DNA from: Ligula intestinalis
Lineage: Eukaryota > Platyhelminthes > Cestoda > Diphyllobothriidea > Diphyllobothriidae
DNA: 64,000 nucleotides
Assembly (NCBI GenBank): GCA_036362985.1
Contig: JAYGXS010000003.1
Span: 77,320,601-77,384,600 of the forward strand
Direction of reading: 5' to 3'
The notes below the pieces were generated by a model. The model was not told the origin of the DNA and ran no database searches. It saw nothing but the letters and a program-made list of their open reading frames with translations. Each line of letters begins with the position of its first letter. Position 1 is the stretch's first letter. This document shows, one piece after another, positions 35,451 through 47,871 of the stretch. Position numbers and translations under genes: made by a program.

Positions 35451-38327
35451 ATCAATTTATTCGTCTAAATAGTGGCCTGGTGCATGTGTGGTAGAAGGTA
35501 AATGAGACCAACACTTGTGCTGCATCTACCTCACACTCTGCCAACTCCCCTGCCGGTGTCAACGCAAATTCAAGAAGACAGGAGACCTCATACGACAGGT
35601 TTGAATCCATTAGGATGCGCAATGAGGCATTGCTTGGTAGGCTGTCAACCGATGGACGGAGAATCAGGATGAATGGTTCCTTATTGCCGCCTCCATAGCA
35701 CTCTCAATGAGGCAAAATCTGGGATGTCCTCAGTAAAGCTACGTACATGCTGTGAGAACCAGTTCATATGTGGGGCCGTTTAATTTTTTTAGCCACTTCA
35801 CCTGAAACCCCTTCTGGCTGTCTTGCCACTGTTATTTTATCGGTATCTTGTGAAGGCTGGGTGAGGCAGTGAGTAGGCACCATGCAAGTCAATTTTACTA
35901 TAAGCTTATTCACGCGCAAGCCACGGCGCTGCGCCCGCTCCGTGAGGCACACATCGGACCTCGAAATCCACGACGTGGAAATGTCAGATACTATCCGCCT
36001 TCGGTGCAGGCTCCTTTGAAGGCCCTACTAGACAGTGGTCACTTTTGCTATCAGTCTCGTGTCCCCAGCGTGTTCTCCTTAGTTGTTTGCCTGTGTCTTA
36101 TCACACCTGAGAGTGTGAGAGAGAGAGAGAAATAGCAGCTTTTTATGTGAATGCGAAGCGAATTCAAGTGGTGTGCGATTGGTGTATTGCATTGCCCGAG
36201 GGGAGTCTTCTGTATAGTCGACCCTGCTGCATCAGTTGAGGGGTGGTGCGTTCAAGTGGCCCTTTTCGCAACCGAGATTATTTGGACGCGCGTGCGTGCC
36301 CCCGGGGAAGTCGGTTAAGAATCGTCAGGTCAATGAGTCCCTCACCGTCGCCTGCAAAGAAACATGACGTTCGAGCCGTAGGCATTGAACAATGAAGCTG
36401 TCGGCTCCCCGCCACAAGTGCGTCTCCAGCCTTTTCCTTCGGACTTAACATCCCGGACCCATAAACTGCACTGAGTCAGCTTGATAGCAGTTCTGCACCT
36501 TGACTATTCACATTAATGATTACAATTTAGAAGCTGAAAGAGTGCGACGTCGCCGATGTACTCGAGGACGGAACGTCTGAAGTAAGGTGTGGGTGAGACT
36601 GGTAAACTCACTATCAACTACCCAAAATGCAAGTTGGTGAAGACAGCAACTGCGTCATCCCCTTCCAATAAGATGAGACCTCCAGGACTATGTAAGATTG
36701 CTCTACATTACGATTCGGTAGATTGGTTGTCAGGAAGATAAATCTAATGTGAGCCTAGGTCGAGACGATGACGTTCGCCTGCACGAAAAGTAGTCTTGCT
36801 GATCAGTATTATGGCATTTCGGCCACTGGTTCTTGCCAGTTTACAGACGGCAGGTTCAAATTTTGATCAGCATCAACTGTTTTTTGTGTGAGATGCCACA
36901 GTCGCCTTTCGGGCTCCTTAATTCTCCGAATTGCCAAGCTAGAAATATAGCGGCTCGGGAGGTCGGGTTGTAGCATAACCAGCACGGGTTAGTTGAAGAC
37001 AAAAGACACCAGCAAGAGGCGTGCAGACGATTCAGGACCAGTGGAGGCTACTGTGTGTACTATGTTTTATTCGCGCGTGCGTCTATGTTTCCAAACTTAG
37101 TGGGAGGCGTAGGCGCCCGTGATTGGCTCTTTTGAAGATAGACTGTGTGCAGACTCAATACGTGCAGAAGTTTTACGCGGATCAGGTCGTCCATAAATGG
37201 TGGAGGAATGAGTGTCTAAGTGTTACCTAACCACCAGGTAGTGCCACCTCGGTGCGTTGATCAGGTGATTTTTGCGTATGTGGGCGCCCGTGATTGGCTG
37301 TCCTCAAGGTCGAATGCGCGCACGCTCGATCCGCTCGAAATCTGTAATCACATGCTTCATGGCGTGCCGAAACTGTATATTTATATTTTTGTTCATGTCC
37401 ACGCGACTTCTTATATGACATCCCTCAGCCTTTCTTTGGGTTTTAAAATGTTCTAACCTGAAAGTGCAATCATCTCGGTAGACTTCTGACTGCCAGTAAA
37501 TATCATGAAGCTAGTTCTTTAAATGGTCACATCTTTCCCTGGGTTCGGCTATGATCCTCATGGAACCCTGGTCATAATTGTTCGTTACAGATTTTCAAGC
37601 TGATTAGCCTAAGCAAGTCAACTCCCGAAGCATAAAGCTGGGTTTCAGCGTTTTCCGACCACTTGCATTACTCACATCCCCAACAACAATATTAGTTATG
37701 AATTTGTGTGTATTTTTGAAGGATTATTTGCATATCATCAGGACACAAATCAAATTGCCTCGAAAAGGCTATTTTTAATAACCGATTTTATACATAATGA
37801 AGCCCACATCAAAATTAGTACTGAAAAGAATGGCAGTCTCTGGTATTGAGAAGTTTGTGTGATCCCAGCAGCGTAATAGTCTCTGTTTCATTCAGGCTGT
37901 TTAAAAAGTCCGTACTATGAAATTACAAGGCCCCTGAATGAACACGACTGGCAATCACCGCTTTAGTTTGAAAATTTCTACCGACGATGTCGACTGTGTG
38001 CCCCAGCGGTCAGTGCGTGAAGTAGATTATAGTGATAGTAAACTTGTGCAGCATCTACCGCACTCTCTCCCCCACTCATCTGAGTCCAATTTCATGACAG
38101 AGCAAAGAAAACGGGGATCGAGATTGGACACAGTTGACGCGGGCCGACTACGCCTAGACCGTGAAGAGAGTAAAGTCCTTGGCGTTGGAGCTGAATTCCT
38201 TCGAGGTGTGATAATGTTTGGAGCCGAAGTTGCGTACGTAGAGGTTCGCCTATTCATTAACGAGGACAAAATGAAGGCAAGGATTACCGGCTGCAAAAAT
38301 GCTTGCGACGAACCACTTTTTGTGGCA
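35451..38327. other. Non-coding, weak repeats
   Basis: A short (GA)n run lies at 36117-36131. Two related segments at 37105-37140 and 37275-37320 share ggcgcccgtgattggct. The segments near 35510 and 38041 share cttgtgctgcatctacc, so a further dispersed repeat is present. The open frame 37938-38336 runs into the LTR at 38333 and is not supported as a gene. Confidence 0.4.
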
Positions 38328-38332
38328 GTCTT

Positions 38333-38804
38333 ATAGGAGTTAAGGTTAAGAAGATTAACCTTAACATCTAGGATCTTCCAGGCCCGGTTCCTTAGGAGAT
38401 GAGAGGAGACGGTGTGAAGCCAGAGTAGTAGGAATAACGCACAAGAGTTAGGAGAGAGTTGCCACTCAGTTTGGCATGGCGTTCGGTCGAGTGGTCGTCA
38501 CAGCGGCCAGCGACGCTGCCTACGTCCGCACCCTGGAGTGCGGAATCCCGAGTGTCGTCTCACGGCAGTAATCCCGCGCGGCCACCGAATGCTGCAGCCT
38601 TGAAGGTCATTGATTGGACCACGCGTGGACGAACCGGCGTTAGTGCATTAGTAGTGCGCGCTTCAGTACACCTGGCGGTTGCCACGGCCTTGAGGAATGT
38701 CCAGACAGATTGAGGTCACGCCACTGTGGGTTGAGACTAGAATGGGGAGGCGTGGAGCGTGCGTTGGCGCGTGTCATTTGCATCAAGCAGCAGCGAACAC
38801 TACA
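38333..38804 (-). mobile_element. Solo LTR, family A, exact target duplication
   Basis: 472 bp between exact gtctt repeats (38328-38332 and 38805-38809). On the minus strand it begins TGTAGTGTTCGC and ends ..cttaactcctat. This copy defines the family ends and the 5-bp duplication typical of Gypsy-type integrases. The single LTR shows that the rest of the element was lost by recombination. Confidence 0.85.
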
Positions 38805-38809
38805 GTCTT

Positions 38810-40029
38810 GTCTGATTACAGGGCTTAATTGACGTGCGCAACGATGGTTAGTGGGGTGTTGAAGCGAGACGAACCCTGCACATTAAATAATGTGGTCATT
38901 GAAATGTGCTGCATTATATAGAGGACTACAAGATTGGGACGTAAATGAATGCATACTTTTGCTTATATGAACTGTGGATCGCATACAATTCTGACACTAA
39001 GAAAAAGCAGCTGCGATAGCCGAAACAAGAGCTTTATTCACCTGGGGTTTCGAATTCCACCTCAAACCTGTCTTCAAAAAGAGCATACGGTGTATGTGCG
39101 TCGGGTAGTAAAACGAAAGGAACTGCTGCTGCGACAAGAAACGTGTTGAGCCTTTCAGTAGATATGTTGCAGTTGCGGGCAAAGCAGCTACGTTGGATAA
39201 ACCGGAAGATTGCTCCAGACGCTGATTGTCGAACACGCGGCAGCAGTGAGATGAACTGACGCCAATTTATCAAGTCACGGCTCAGTCCACAAAGATCCAA
39301 CTACACAGTCAAGCTCGATGAGACCGAAATTCACGCCAGTGGAGACAATTACTTGAGTCACGTGTTGCTTCCGCCATGGTTTACGGACTCCCAGCATAAA
39401 AATAAGTGCAACAACCTTCCCAGCCCCTATTCAGTACGGAGACTTGGTTCAGCTACTAGAAGAACACACAGGTTAATATACTTTCCAACACCAATGCCTA
39501 TGAGTCAGGCAAACTAGCAATTAACACGGGTGATTTAATTTCAGCAGACACCGACACTACATATGCCGGCCAGCCAAGCCATTAGCACACCAGACGGCCA
39601 TCTTCTTTGATGAAAGGAGACCGGTTAATTGTTATAGGTATGTAGTAGCATAGCGACTGCATCCTATACATACAGAAATTCTCTGTGTAAAAACCACCCT
39701 TACTTGCTGCAGCATTTTGAGATGGCATCGAGCTGCAGTCCGGCAAGTAAAGTGTTTGTCCCCGTGATCGCATCTACCTCCTCCCATTTACTTCCTGAGA
39801 CTAAGACTTTTTCAACATCCAACACTTCAAATGACGTGCAACAGCAGGTAAATTTTTAAATACTTCAGGAATTAGTAAAGACTCTAAAAATGAAAAATAT
39901 CCCCCCTTAATATGGAATATTGAAGACGTAATTTTCTACAAGAGGAGCGCATAAAAGCTTCTGTGTTTTTTTCCTACAGATAATTGAAAGTAAACCGGTG
40001 TTGGAAACAAAGTTAAAGGATGCACACGA
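38810..40029. other. Non-coding with a decayed Penelope terminus
   Basis: Bases 39033-39077 (minus) hold gaattcGAAACCCCAGGTGAATAAA with a TTGAAGA box in place of CTGATGA, a decayed relative of the hammerhead-bearing termini. Nothing else is recognised. Confidence 0.4.
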
Positions 40030-40385
40030 CTTCAGTGGCCGAAATGACGCTCATTCAAATATCAGCGTTCTGAGGCACACGAATGTTTTTTTTAGGATCA
40101 TGCTTCAAGCCAAAATGTATGGTCAACTCCCTTAACCTGAACTATGCTGGCCAAGCTGACCCCTCTACTAGCACTGGGAGCTCGAGCCAAATCTACCCTC
40201 GCACATCCACCAAAAGCACTAGCCTGGCCGATCACATGCAAATCCATCGCACAGAGATTGGTTAAACAGTTTCTGGAGCACTGACGCATAGCAGAAGCCG
40301 TCGCTTTCGTTGTCCACACTGCCCTCGTAAATTCACTCATCACAGGGGCCTACTATGTCACACGCGCATACAAGAAAACTTGTGG
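40030..40385 (+). pseudogene. C2H2 zinc-finger-tailed retroelement fragment
   Basis: Plus-strand frames give LADHMQIHRTEIG, then a stop, and then SRSRRFRCPHCPRKFTHH and RGLLCHTRIQ. This is a decayed pair of C2H2 fingers (CPHC...H). Tandem fingers with the linker HRTE.GE and the Ser/Thr-rich stretch before them resemble the tails of LINE-type open reading frames in diphyllobothriidean cestodes (from memory, not searched). It is too short and broken to be a host transcription factor gene. Confidence 0.45.
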
Positions 40386-40639
40386 TAAAATTCCGCTGGC
40401 TACACTACACATTATGCCCCTCTTCATTAGTAACCTCATCACCAACAGTCTCGTCAACATAAGTCCACATCAGATACAATCTGCTGTCAATACACCTACT
40501 GAAAGCCACATGGGCATGCCGCCAACCAGCCGCATACACTCCCACTGACTTAACCGATGCATTGTTGGACCGATCACGCCTCACCATCTCCAAGATACCT
40601 GTAAGGATGACACAGAACCGGGGTCAACACTCGTTTCGT

Positions 40640-41100
40640 GCACAAGTCAGGCGAACAAAGAGAGAACTCGCGATAGCGCCATCGCATAAAGGAACAACTT
40701 ACGTGCGACCTTTAAGGGCGGACACCACGCGAGGACGCAAAGGAGTCACGCGCACGCGAGACCGCCGCCGGCCGGGTTCCGAAATCACGCGTGATAAGAG
40801 GCAACGAAAGGACGCACGCACATGCGTGCCGTTTTCCTTGAATACGCTGCCACTCTGCTTCTGGGGATAGAAGATTTTGCTGCTAGTGACAGGAGATTGT
40901 TGCCGAGACGAGAACGACGACGGAAGACGCGCTGCTGACGTACACACAGAAGACAGAGCTGGTGTAGAAGCAGAACCAATGACAGTAAACTATTATCTGC
41001 TATCCTGTCTGCCTTCTCTTCCTAACAGGAAAATGGTGGATATAACCAGTGTCGACGCAGGCCCACCCAAGGTAATAACAATAAACATCCACCTTCAAGC
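40640..41100 (+). repeat. Interspersed repeat D, copy 2
   Basis: Aligned with 7790-8320: gccgccggccggg, ttgccgagacgagaacgacg, attatctgctatcctgtct, and gtggatataaccagtgtcg. It is followed by a 14-bp poly-C run (41125-41138). Confidence 0.6.
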
Positions 41101-41584
41101 CCACAGATAACCTCAAGGCAAGTGCCCCCCCCCCCCCCGGGTAAGTTGGACACTGTTTCCCTGAATTTGTCTGCTAATCATCTACATTATTGTATTTGTA
41201 TTATGATGTCTCATGTAGTAGTACCACTTAGTACTTAGTCAGCAGTAACTCTTATGTCCTATCGGTGTTGGCATTTGCTACTTCTTTGCATTTGTAGTAC
41301 TACTGAGCTTATTGGCACTATTATTACTTGCAATACTAGCTACAGTCATGATTTCAACAGTCGCACCTTCAGTTCAGCTTTCGGCGATGAAACAAGCCCC
41401 TCTATCGAAAGCTTTTGCCCTACCAAAGGAGCTCCCTTAAAATTTAAGTTGTCTTCTCGGTTATCCTCCTCCATTTATCTTCTATTCCTGCACAATCTGC
41501 CCCACAACGCTCATCTCCAGCCTGTTTCCTGTTCAACATTACCGACTGACTCATTTACCGGGCACTCCATCAGCCCAATATGTT

Positions 41585-41761
41585 CAGAAAAAGAAGATGC
41601 GATCACTGGAACAAGGATTTTATTTTCCTGGCGTTTCGGATTAAGGATTCTCGACAGAATCCGAAACGTCTTCTTCCTCAAGCATACAATCCTTGTTCTA
41701 GTGATCGCATCTTCTTCTGAACTGCTTCCTGGAACTCGCATATTCTCCTCTATTGGCAAGT
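41585..41761. mobile_element. Inverted (head-to-head) Penelope termini
   Basis: Arms 41591-41644 (minus sense) and about 41663-41716 (plus sense) are inverted copies: gaagatgcgatcac(t)... against ...gtgatcgcatcttc. Each arm reads outward as GAAACG(C/T)C, ctt/agg, then tccttgttc.agtgatcgcatcttctt. The centre is a perfect hairpin GGATTC-tcgaca-GAATCC (41645-41662), which is the stem II of the hammerhead. The plus arm goes on to gcttcctgg, as at 29.65 kb. Flanks ccaatatgtt (41575-41584 and 41762-41771) are an exact 10-bp target duplication. Confidence 0.75.
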
Positions 41762-41859
41762 CCAATATGTTTTGGTCTGTAAAGGGGCTGATGAGTCGAC
41801 TGGAAGTCAGGGGGCCGGCTCTCTTTAATCTCCCGGTTACCTGAATTCTGGCATGTGTG

Positions 41860-42360
41860 TCAAGGGGGCTAGGAAATGCTGTGATGCGCGCAGGTGGGTT
41901 CACCGGCACCGTCAGACACTGCGCCCACACCACTGCAGGCAACCGATCAGCTAGACGGTGGCTTCTTGTAAGCAGTCGGAGGGAGAGAGAGAGAGTGAGG
42001 TCGGTCCTCAACACATTTCTTTCCTGACTAAAAACAAACTGACGCGCTCAAAACTACTACAGTGCACTGAAAGCCACGGCTTTGGCAGGGGGGGGGTTGC
42101 CAACTGACGGGACAACTCGACCCACGCAGTCAGTCCAGTGTGTGTGTGTGTTGTTGTGTGGAGTGGCCGACTGGCGGACTGAGAGTCAGGCTGCAATGGT
42201 TCCTTCTTCATGTGGCCTTTATGGTGCTCCCGCGAACGCGCGAGCCTACAGAAGGAGGTGTTGTTGTGGCGCGAGTTGGAGTGTGTTTCGCACACACCAC
42301 GTGTGCCCTCCCCCCCATTTCCAGTCTTCTCGACCTATGTCTTGTGAGAGATTGGAGTAG
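41860..42360 (-). repeat. Interspersed repeat C, copy 2
   Basis: Reverse-orientation copy of the repeat at 14520-14910. It keeps gactgagagtcaggctgcaatgg, tgtggcctttatggtgctccc, agccacggctttggcag and a (GT)n stretch. Confidence 0.6.
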
Positions 42361-43563
42361 ATCCTGTGAGTCTACTTCCACTATAATCTAACTTGAGTCT
42401 CTATGCTTGTCTTCAGCTTCTGGAAGCTCACAGTGGACATCATCGAGAACGACGGTCGAACTGTGGGGTTAAATAAGTATTCGGATACTTCCAACTGTCT
42501 GTTCGAGGCTTTTCGATATTACGCGGTTACAGCGCGGTAGCGGATAGATTCCGGGTCAGGTATTCATACAACCCTTCGGGCAGAGCCCGGGAAGTCTTGT
42601 TACAAAGCTTTTACTCATACCAAGTTCCGGAGAACTTAAAAAAGATAGAATGTAAACTGGGAAGGCTCTGTAGTCTATTGATGGACCGACCCTCCCGTAG
42701 CTGAATCAGTCAGTGGCACAAGAAGGGCAATTCATGAGAATTTGCGCTTTTAGCTAGCCAATATAGTAAATAATTACGCAGTCATTACTGGATGTCTGGT
42801 TGCAACCTGTGAATATTACGTCGTAATTTTGCAGTAGCTGATGGATTTCAGACCGAGTCTGAGGTGGTTTGTTCCGAAGAATTTACTCCAAGTTCGCACA
42901 TTAATTTAATCAAAAATAACATAGGACAGACTGATTTCCCTCGGAGTTAGGTCTACTTGCCTATTGACACAGGAACACCGTTTTCTCAACAGTGCTTCGG
43001 TTTAAAGGACTCATGTGTAAGGCATCCCCTAAAAGCCACAATTTACTGACTGTCTGATATCCTAAAGTACTGTTCCATGCCTTCCGTACTTACATGTTCA
43101 AAGTTGATTTTGACGGCAACCAATCAGAATCAGAGACCCGACGCCTGGGAGTCGACTCTCAGCGGTCAGTTTTGGCAACTCTGTTGATCCATATTACTCA
43201 ACTTCCACGGCCCCTTCGTAAAAAAGGGTATAATATGAGTTTTTTATTTCCTCACTACAGCCTATAGAGTGCCTTGAGTATTGCTAGAGAGAAAAAATGA
43301 TACTGTGCTTCTTGGATAAACCTGACGTCTACTTGACTGGGGATCATCATTCCAAGTGGACCGCAGCCACTGCTCAGCGTTCAGATGAAGTTCGCCGAAA
43401 GCACACTTGATGCAGCGGCCACTCAAAGAAACGATAAAACTAGTTGATGATTGGTTGGGGCTCGGTTTTGGGAGGACAGTCGCGACGTAGCACATGCAGA
43501 CGGAAACTTCATTCCTGATTGGTCACAAAGCTCACATCCATCACCAGTCGATTTGACTGTTCT
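42361..43563. other. Non-coding stretch
   Basis: No gene or repeat recognised. Confidence 0.35.
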
Positions 43564-43568
43564 CCTAT

Positions 43569-44037
43569 CGAGGTGTGTTAAGGCTAATAACATTTAACCC
43601 TTAACGGCTGCGATCTTTCAGACTCAGTTCCTTATGAGAAGAGAGAAGTCATGGGAGGGTCCCGTATTGGTAGGAACAGTATATTCTGCACAGAGGGATT
43701 AAAGGATATATTTTAGGAGAGTTGACTCTCGGAGCACACGCCCTTTCGCTAGAGCGGCGTGACCCGAAGTGACGTCTGAGCCGCAGTCACCACAGTGAGG
43801 TCTGTGTCCAGACGGGTTGAGGCCAACCTACCACTGAGGTTATTCTACTAAAGCAGGCATCGCACTGGAGGGATTGAGGTCATGCCACGATCACGCCAGG
43901 ACGGGAGGCAGGGCGCGCACGTTTGCGCCTGGTTTGAGGCACGCCAAAAACTGCCTTCGCGCGAGATCTTATGCTCTGGGCGACCTTGTCTGTGGCGTCA
44001 CGAGGCAGGAGGGCCTCGGGCAGCAGCGGCCACTACA
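43569..44037 (-). mobile_element. Solo LTR, family A
   Basis: 469 bp. The left end cgaggtgtgttaaggc and right end gccactaca match the family ends. Flanks cctat (43564-43568) and cctgt (44038-44042) form a 4-of-5 target duplication. It keeps the uninterrupted word aggaacagtatattctgcac, which serves as the empty site for the MITE at 23.3 kb. Confidence 0.75.
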
Positions 44038-45689
44038 CCTGTGGACTACGGAGGGCAGGAATCAGCAAACCCTACCGCCGGGTCACGCGATTGCACACGC
44101 ACACACACCTAGCACAGAATCGAAGAGCCTAATGGATTATTTATAAACAACAGGCACCAAAAGCAACCACACCCACAGCACCGGAGCGGTTTCGCATACT
44201 TCTGTCTCAAGAACGCTATTGACTACAGCAAAGGCGGCCTGGCTGTGTGTGTACTCATGACGGTCTTCAAAACAAGCTAGTGACAAGGGCTGTGTAGTCC
44301 TAGTGGTGTCGCTAAAACTCTCTCCTTAGTGAGATAGCGGAGCTGCCTGTTAGCTACTGGATAGCGCGGTGACTTCCAGCAAAACACGCGGATTCTTGCG
44401 TCGGAGGAATAAAAAGTCGCTGTAGGGACTTCTGGCATGGCTGTGTTTTAACGGGAATTTTAGATATGCTCAAGCGTGACTGGACGCAGTCCACATCAGC
44501 TCGGGCTTCGCTCGTGGCCATTGCCGCCCGAGACAGCAACTCCCGGTTCTGTATACAATAAAACCGTCATTCGGGTGGCCTCCACTTTCACGATCTTGTC
44601 GCTGTGGTCTTCCTAGGGGAGGGGGGGTTCAAACAGGGCGTAATCAGACGTTGACATCTCAGCTTCTCACCGTTACAACGGACTGAACATCAAAACATTC
44701 GGCAAAAGAGTTATGCAGAGAAAAAGGCACAGAGCATAGCGAAACGGCAGGGATTGACCGTCATTTACTGAGGCTTTACGCAACCCAGGTCTCAACCAAG
44801 TCTGAACCTTTACATTTTGACAGGAAACAAAGCGTGTGACGAGAGAAAATACCCCTCGCAATGTGCCTTTTGAAGTGAAGTAGTCGAAACGAGTAATCAA
44901 GCGGAATCCCATCGAATTCGACGCGATAACCGCACTGATGTTTACAATAGGCCAAAGGGCGAGTGCAATTCACCTGTGAGGCTCGGAGTCCAACTCGAGA
45001 CCTGGGTGTGTACTTCGACAAATTGTGCCGCTGCATGGCGCAGTTGCGGCGTGGGAAGTGTGCTAGTTAAGCGACGCCTTCGTCACGTTGCAGCCTGAAG
45101 CTCAGTCTATAGCCCCTGGAGACGGTCACAGAGCCACCGGGAGTATATGCAGGAAAAGTGCCTGCAAGGACGGAGTAAACTTTCATTGATTAACGTTCAC
45201 CGAGCGCTAACGAAGCTCAGTCGTCCCGTTCTGCCTCGGAGCTCATTCTTGCACCCCGCCATTAGCCGCACAGCGCTTAATAATGTAGGCAGTCAACAGG
45301 CGAAACTGGAATTACTGTTTCTGATGAACCACCCCAACCTGCGACCTAGTTCAATGTTCTAAACACTGAGGCTCATTTTCGGCTTATCAGTCGTCGGTGA
45401 CTACTTTTCTCTAGAATTTTGACTCCTACAGCTTTTTTTTAAAGTCGCTAGGAGGGTTTTGCGACTGAATTCCGGCAGGCTGGGCGCAATCCTCGTGTAA
45501 GATGCGCAAACTGCAATTGGACAGTTTGTGGTTAAAGAAGAATAGTGAGACCTGAGAGTTAAACAAAGTGAATATCAACGCATATACACCTCATGCATGA
45601 AAACCCCGAAGGATCAACAGGCAGGTCGATTCACTTGCAATTCCCCAAAAACGTTAGTGGAACTCGCCTGGGTTTTCAGTTAACTGCGG
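44038..45689. other. Non-coding, retroelement-like scraps
   Basis: The minus frame near 44440-44510 reads QSRLSISKIPVKTQP. A plus frame at 40568-40610 reads DRSRLTISKIPVRMTQ, so both places hold the same short retroelement-derived segment. No gene. Confidence 0.4.
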
Positions 45690-46185
45690 ATCAGAGAGCG
45701 TGGATGTGAATGCTGGGTTGTGCGCGCTGAAAATGAGCGAACACTGGAGCTCTTTGACCACCGGTGCCTGAGGACGATCCTGCGAGTTAAGTATAGCGAC
45801 TACATCTCAAATGACACAGTCCGCATCTGCTACGATCGTATCACGAGGATATCTCAGGCCATTCAAGAAAGGCGACTGAGGTGGTTTGGACACGTTCTCC
45901 GTTGTCCGCCCCACGAGCTTACCTATGCTGCCTTCGACCCAGTACCGCAGCACACCTGGAAACGTCGAAGAGGAGGGCAACTGAAGACTTGGCTCGACAC
46001 CGTCCGTCAAGACATGGAAGCAGTTCTTGGACCTTCTATCTTCGGTCTCCGTCGCTGGAGAAGGGACTGGGTGGAGCTTTCTAGATCCGCTGCCGCCAAT
46101 CGCCACGAATGGAGAGTGACCGTTCGCGACATCATTGAGGCCGGCTAGATCAGGCATGATCACAGCCGTAACAAGTACAAGTACA
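45690..46185 (+). mobile_element. RTE-clade LINE, 3' end only
   Basis: Plus frame 45720-46148 encodes the C-terminus of an RTE polyprotein: ELFDHRCLRTILRV, ERRLRWFGHVLRCP, GGQLKTWLDTVRQDME, GLRRWRRDW...RDIIEAG, then a stop. A 3' tail of repeated aagtac follows (46169-46187). The same blocks end the RTE at 52203-55534, but the two differ enough to be separate families. It is 5'-truncated, as usual for LINEs. The frame is intact over 142 codons. Confidence 0.85.
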
Positions 46186-46494
46186 AGAGAGCGTTGTGAT
46201 ACGCTTCGGTACGGATTTCGCCATGCCAGCCCCCTGCACCTGATCCCACCTCCGGTCTTCTTGACTCTGCCCTAACATGGACATGGGCGGATGAGGCAGA
46301 GTGCGGCAGCAAGTCTTCTACCACTTGGGGCTCATTCACGCGCGTCAGTGCGTTTCCTTTTAGCTTGCTATGAAACACACGGTGGACATCGTCAAACTGA
46401 TACATACCGGTAACAAGGTAGACGAATCTCCTGGCCATCATTTGGCAGATTCTAAATACTCCGCGATCATTCCGCCGACTTAGAGTATTTGTAT

Positions 46495-46646
46495 TGTTAT
46501 GATCCGTGCCAGGTACTTGTGAGCAACGCAAACTGTGGGCTCGCTCGACTTTTGTTCCCAAAACCAGCACAGGAGAGGACGATAAGATTATCAATCATTA
46601 GCTAATTGTATTTATAGGCAGCAAATCATTGTCACAAAAAGGCTGC
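46495..46646 (+). repeat. Repeat F, copy 2 (LTR-like)
   Basis: Uninterrupted relative of 30251-30411, about 152 bp, TGTTATGATCCG to aaaaaggctgcg. It continues atatttattgag, like the sequence right of the insertion at 30979 (ctgcgcgcatttattgattt). This supports the view that copy 1 was split by an insertion. Confidence 0.55.
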
Positions 46647-47871
46647 GGATATTTATTGAGCCGTTGGGTGCATAATTTTCGGAGATATGGACCAATCAGA
46701 TGTGACGAGAGATCGATAGCCATGGTGTGGGTGAACGATCTCGTGGCAGGCAGTGTGACAGCTCACGCAGACGCCCTTTTGTGTGATGAATCATCGTGGA
46801 AACGGAGGCATGCCCATCACATCTAGGCTGTTTCTACAGAGTTCAAAGTACACTCCTTGCGAAGATCGTACGCGCTAGACACCTTAATTCCTGTCAGACG
46901 CAAGGCGAAAAACTGTGGAGGTTTCTATGCGAGAAACCGAATGAGTAACAGTGAGGCGCTCGCTGATAGCCTGAGACCCTTGCGGCTGCATGAACCGGCA
47001 TCAAATCCGCGACCACGGTCTGTTAGCTGTGCCAGAGTCATAACAACCCTAAATTTTCAGTGATCAGAGCAGTGATTGGAAATGCTCACATTCGAGACCA
47101 AACACTGCAAGAAACTATCCCACCCGCGAAGACACTGCCGGGCGAGCCATGGCACATGAGATTTTTGAAGGACCAGGAAGTTTTGCCTTACACACCCGGG
47201 CACAATTCGCTGAATGCCGACAGGACCGAGGGGAGGAGAAAAAATGCGAAGCCCAAAATCAAAGAACATTTGAAACTACCGAACATAAACGCGCCAAAAC
47301 CTCAGGGTGGTGTACTCAAGAGCTAGCTGGAAAGATCTTGGGTAGACGGCTTCATCTATAAAAAGAATCAACTTTAATCGACCTAGCGTCGCAAGCAAAG
47401 ATAGGTCGAAGCTGTGCACTGAAGCCCGCCCCCACAGGAACTCGGGAGTGGGTAAAAAAAGCAAGTGAGTGTGGTGAAGACCACGAGGAATAAGAAAAGC
47501 AATTAACACGTGACAGCTTGAAAAGATTATGAAAGAGTGAGCAGACGAGCATAACCTCCACTCCTTTCCAGCCTCCCACCCCGATCGATCCATCGATCGA
47601 TTGCTGAGACGTGCGGGGATCGCAGAAAGTAAAAGGACAGAGCAATTTCGTACGTAGTACATGCAATGCAATCTGGTGGAGACACCCAAACCCGTGAAGG
47701 TGAGGGGGGATAGAATCTGAAATGAGCAGGGGAGGAGGGAAGCGCAAGCGCAAGAGCTATCGCGGCCCAGTGCCCAGACTGGACAGGGAAGCAACGGTAA
47801 GGGGGGGGCTGAAAGTCAGTAGGTATGTATGTGTGCTTGTGCAGTCACAGACTGCTCATCAGGGGGCACTG
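46647..47871. other. Non-coding, 3' of HERPUD
   Basis: No exon seen. No clear minus-strand AATAAA lies close to the HERPUD stop, so the 3' UTR end is not placed. Confidence 0.4.

Noticed and set aside
37938..38336. 132-codon plus-strand open frame
   Set aside because: It ends inside the solo LTR that begins at 38333 and shares part of its sequence with a dispersed segment near 35.5 kb; no domain or splice support.
47276..47794. 172-codon minus-strand frame just 3' of HERPUD
   Set aside because: No homology recognised; it lies after the HERPUD stop and is probably 3' UTR or intergenic.
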